Shown here: positions 60,704 to 60,889 of the stretch, piece by piece
Numbering within the stretch: position 1 is the stretch's first letter
Layout: each line of letters opens with the position of its first letter
Assembly: GCF_023284025.1 (NCBI RefSeq)
Contig: NZ_JAKIKR010000027.1
Location: forward strand, 1 to 60,889
Reading direction: 5' to 3'
Source of the DNA: Shewanella abyssi
GTDB lineage: Bacteria > Pseudomonadota > Gammaproteobacteria > Enterobacterales > Shewanellaceae
DNA length: 60,889 bases
Position numbers and translations under genes: made by a program
Notes under the pieces: generated by a model
What the model was told of the DNA's origin: nothing
The model's input: the letters and a program-made list of their open reading frames with translations, nothing else
Database searches by the model: none

Positions 60704-60889
60704 TTTCCTCGATAGGCACTGTGAATTTGAGAAGTTGAAAGACTTTCTTAAGCCACTATTTTAGCCATTTAGCGCTACCTCTACCAGTGATAATGACGAT
60801 TATCACTGGTAGAGGTAGCGCTAAATGGCTAAAATAGTGGCTTAAGAAAGTCTTTCAACTTCTCAAATTCACAGTGCCTATCGAGGAAA
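60704..60889. repeat. Perfect 91-bp inverted repeat with 4-base loop at window end
   Basis: 60704-60794 is the exact reverse complement of 60799-60889 over all 91 bases, with GACG as loop. It covers the whole upstream region of the recombinase gene, including its ribosome site, and runs to the last base given, so the arms may continue beyond the window. Within it, CCAGTGATAAT and ATTATCACTGG form the tip. It could be a recombination site, a head-to-head duplication boundary or an assembly fold-back. Confidence 0.95.

Noticed and set aside
60704..60889. Protelomerase site with a hairpin telomere
   Set aside because: The recombinase lacks the size expected of protelomerases and the neighbouring genes are circular-chromosome housekeeping genes. 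Kept only as a remote alternative.

Overview
The window reads as a core chromosomal segment of a marine gammaproteobacterium, most consistent with Shewanella or a close relative. This comes from recognising protein families and gene order; no database search was run. Nearly all of it is vertically inherited housekeeping DNA with conserved neighbourhoods: initiator-tRNA/tRNA-Val genes, norM<>ribE, thrS-infC-rpmI-rplT, trxB, ansA-sppA, nrdA-nrdB-yfaE, ubiG-phosphatase<>gyrA, serC, an aspartate/aromatic aminotransferase, aroA, cmk-rpsA-ihfB-lapA-lapB-pyrF, dacB, and pssA followed by a DTW-domain tRNA-modification gene.

Layout. 1-500: four tRNA genes on the minus strand (fMet-Val-Val-fMet) behind a good sigma-70 promoter. 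0.6-3.6 kb: norM, ribE, a small zinc-ribbon gene coupled to a pteridine-reductase-like SDR. 3.9-7.3 kb: the translation operon thrS-infC-rpmI-rplT, with a leader hairpin that copies the tRNA-Thr anticodon arm and an apparent AUA start for infC. 7.4-16.2 kb: trxB, an M14 carboxypeptidase of the cytosolic (Nna1/CCP) type, two small genes, ansA, sppA, fadH, and a secreted YciI-like protein. 16.2-22 kb: class Ia ribonucleotide reductase with its ferredoxin and a near-perfect NrdR box, then ubiG and a Gph/MupP-like phosphatase. 22-37.4 kb: gyrA, a serine hydrolase, serC, aminotransferase, aroA, cmk, rpsA, ihfB, lapAB, pyrF, a 2,4-dienoyl-CoA-reductase-like SDR and a DUF2058 gene.

37.4-49.1 kb is more accessory: an unrecognised protein translationally coupled to a VAO/PCMH-type flavoprotein, a SIMPL-domain protein, a small beta-barrel, an acyl-CoA dehydrogenase with a PsrA-like operator, dacB with a 58-residue membrane protein upstream, DUF1904, pssA and the DTW gene.

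49.2-55.7 kb is the most interesting block. It holds a TtrS/ThsS-like sensor kinase and its response regulator, an ApbE flavin transferase, a lipoprotein with a covalent-FMN motif, and a porin. An 18-bp palindrome between the divergent apbE and lipoprotein genes has its core repeated upstream of the sensor gene. I infer a self-contained regulon that senses a periplasmic ligand and deploys a flavinylated envelope redox module.

The right end holds an RluA-family pseudouridine synthase, an M1 aminopeptidase, and a Cre/XerD-type tyrosine recombinase. Ten bases upstream of the recombinase start codon lies a perfect 91-bp inverted repeat with a 4-base loop that runs to the last base of the window. 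It is either a real recombinase-associated palindrome, a head-to-head duplication, or a fold-back artefact at a contig end. No CRISPR array, insertion sequence or prophage block was seen.
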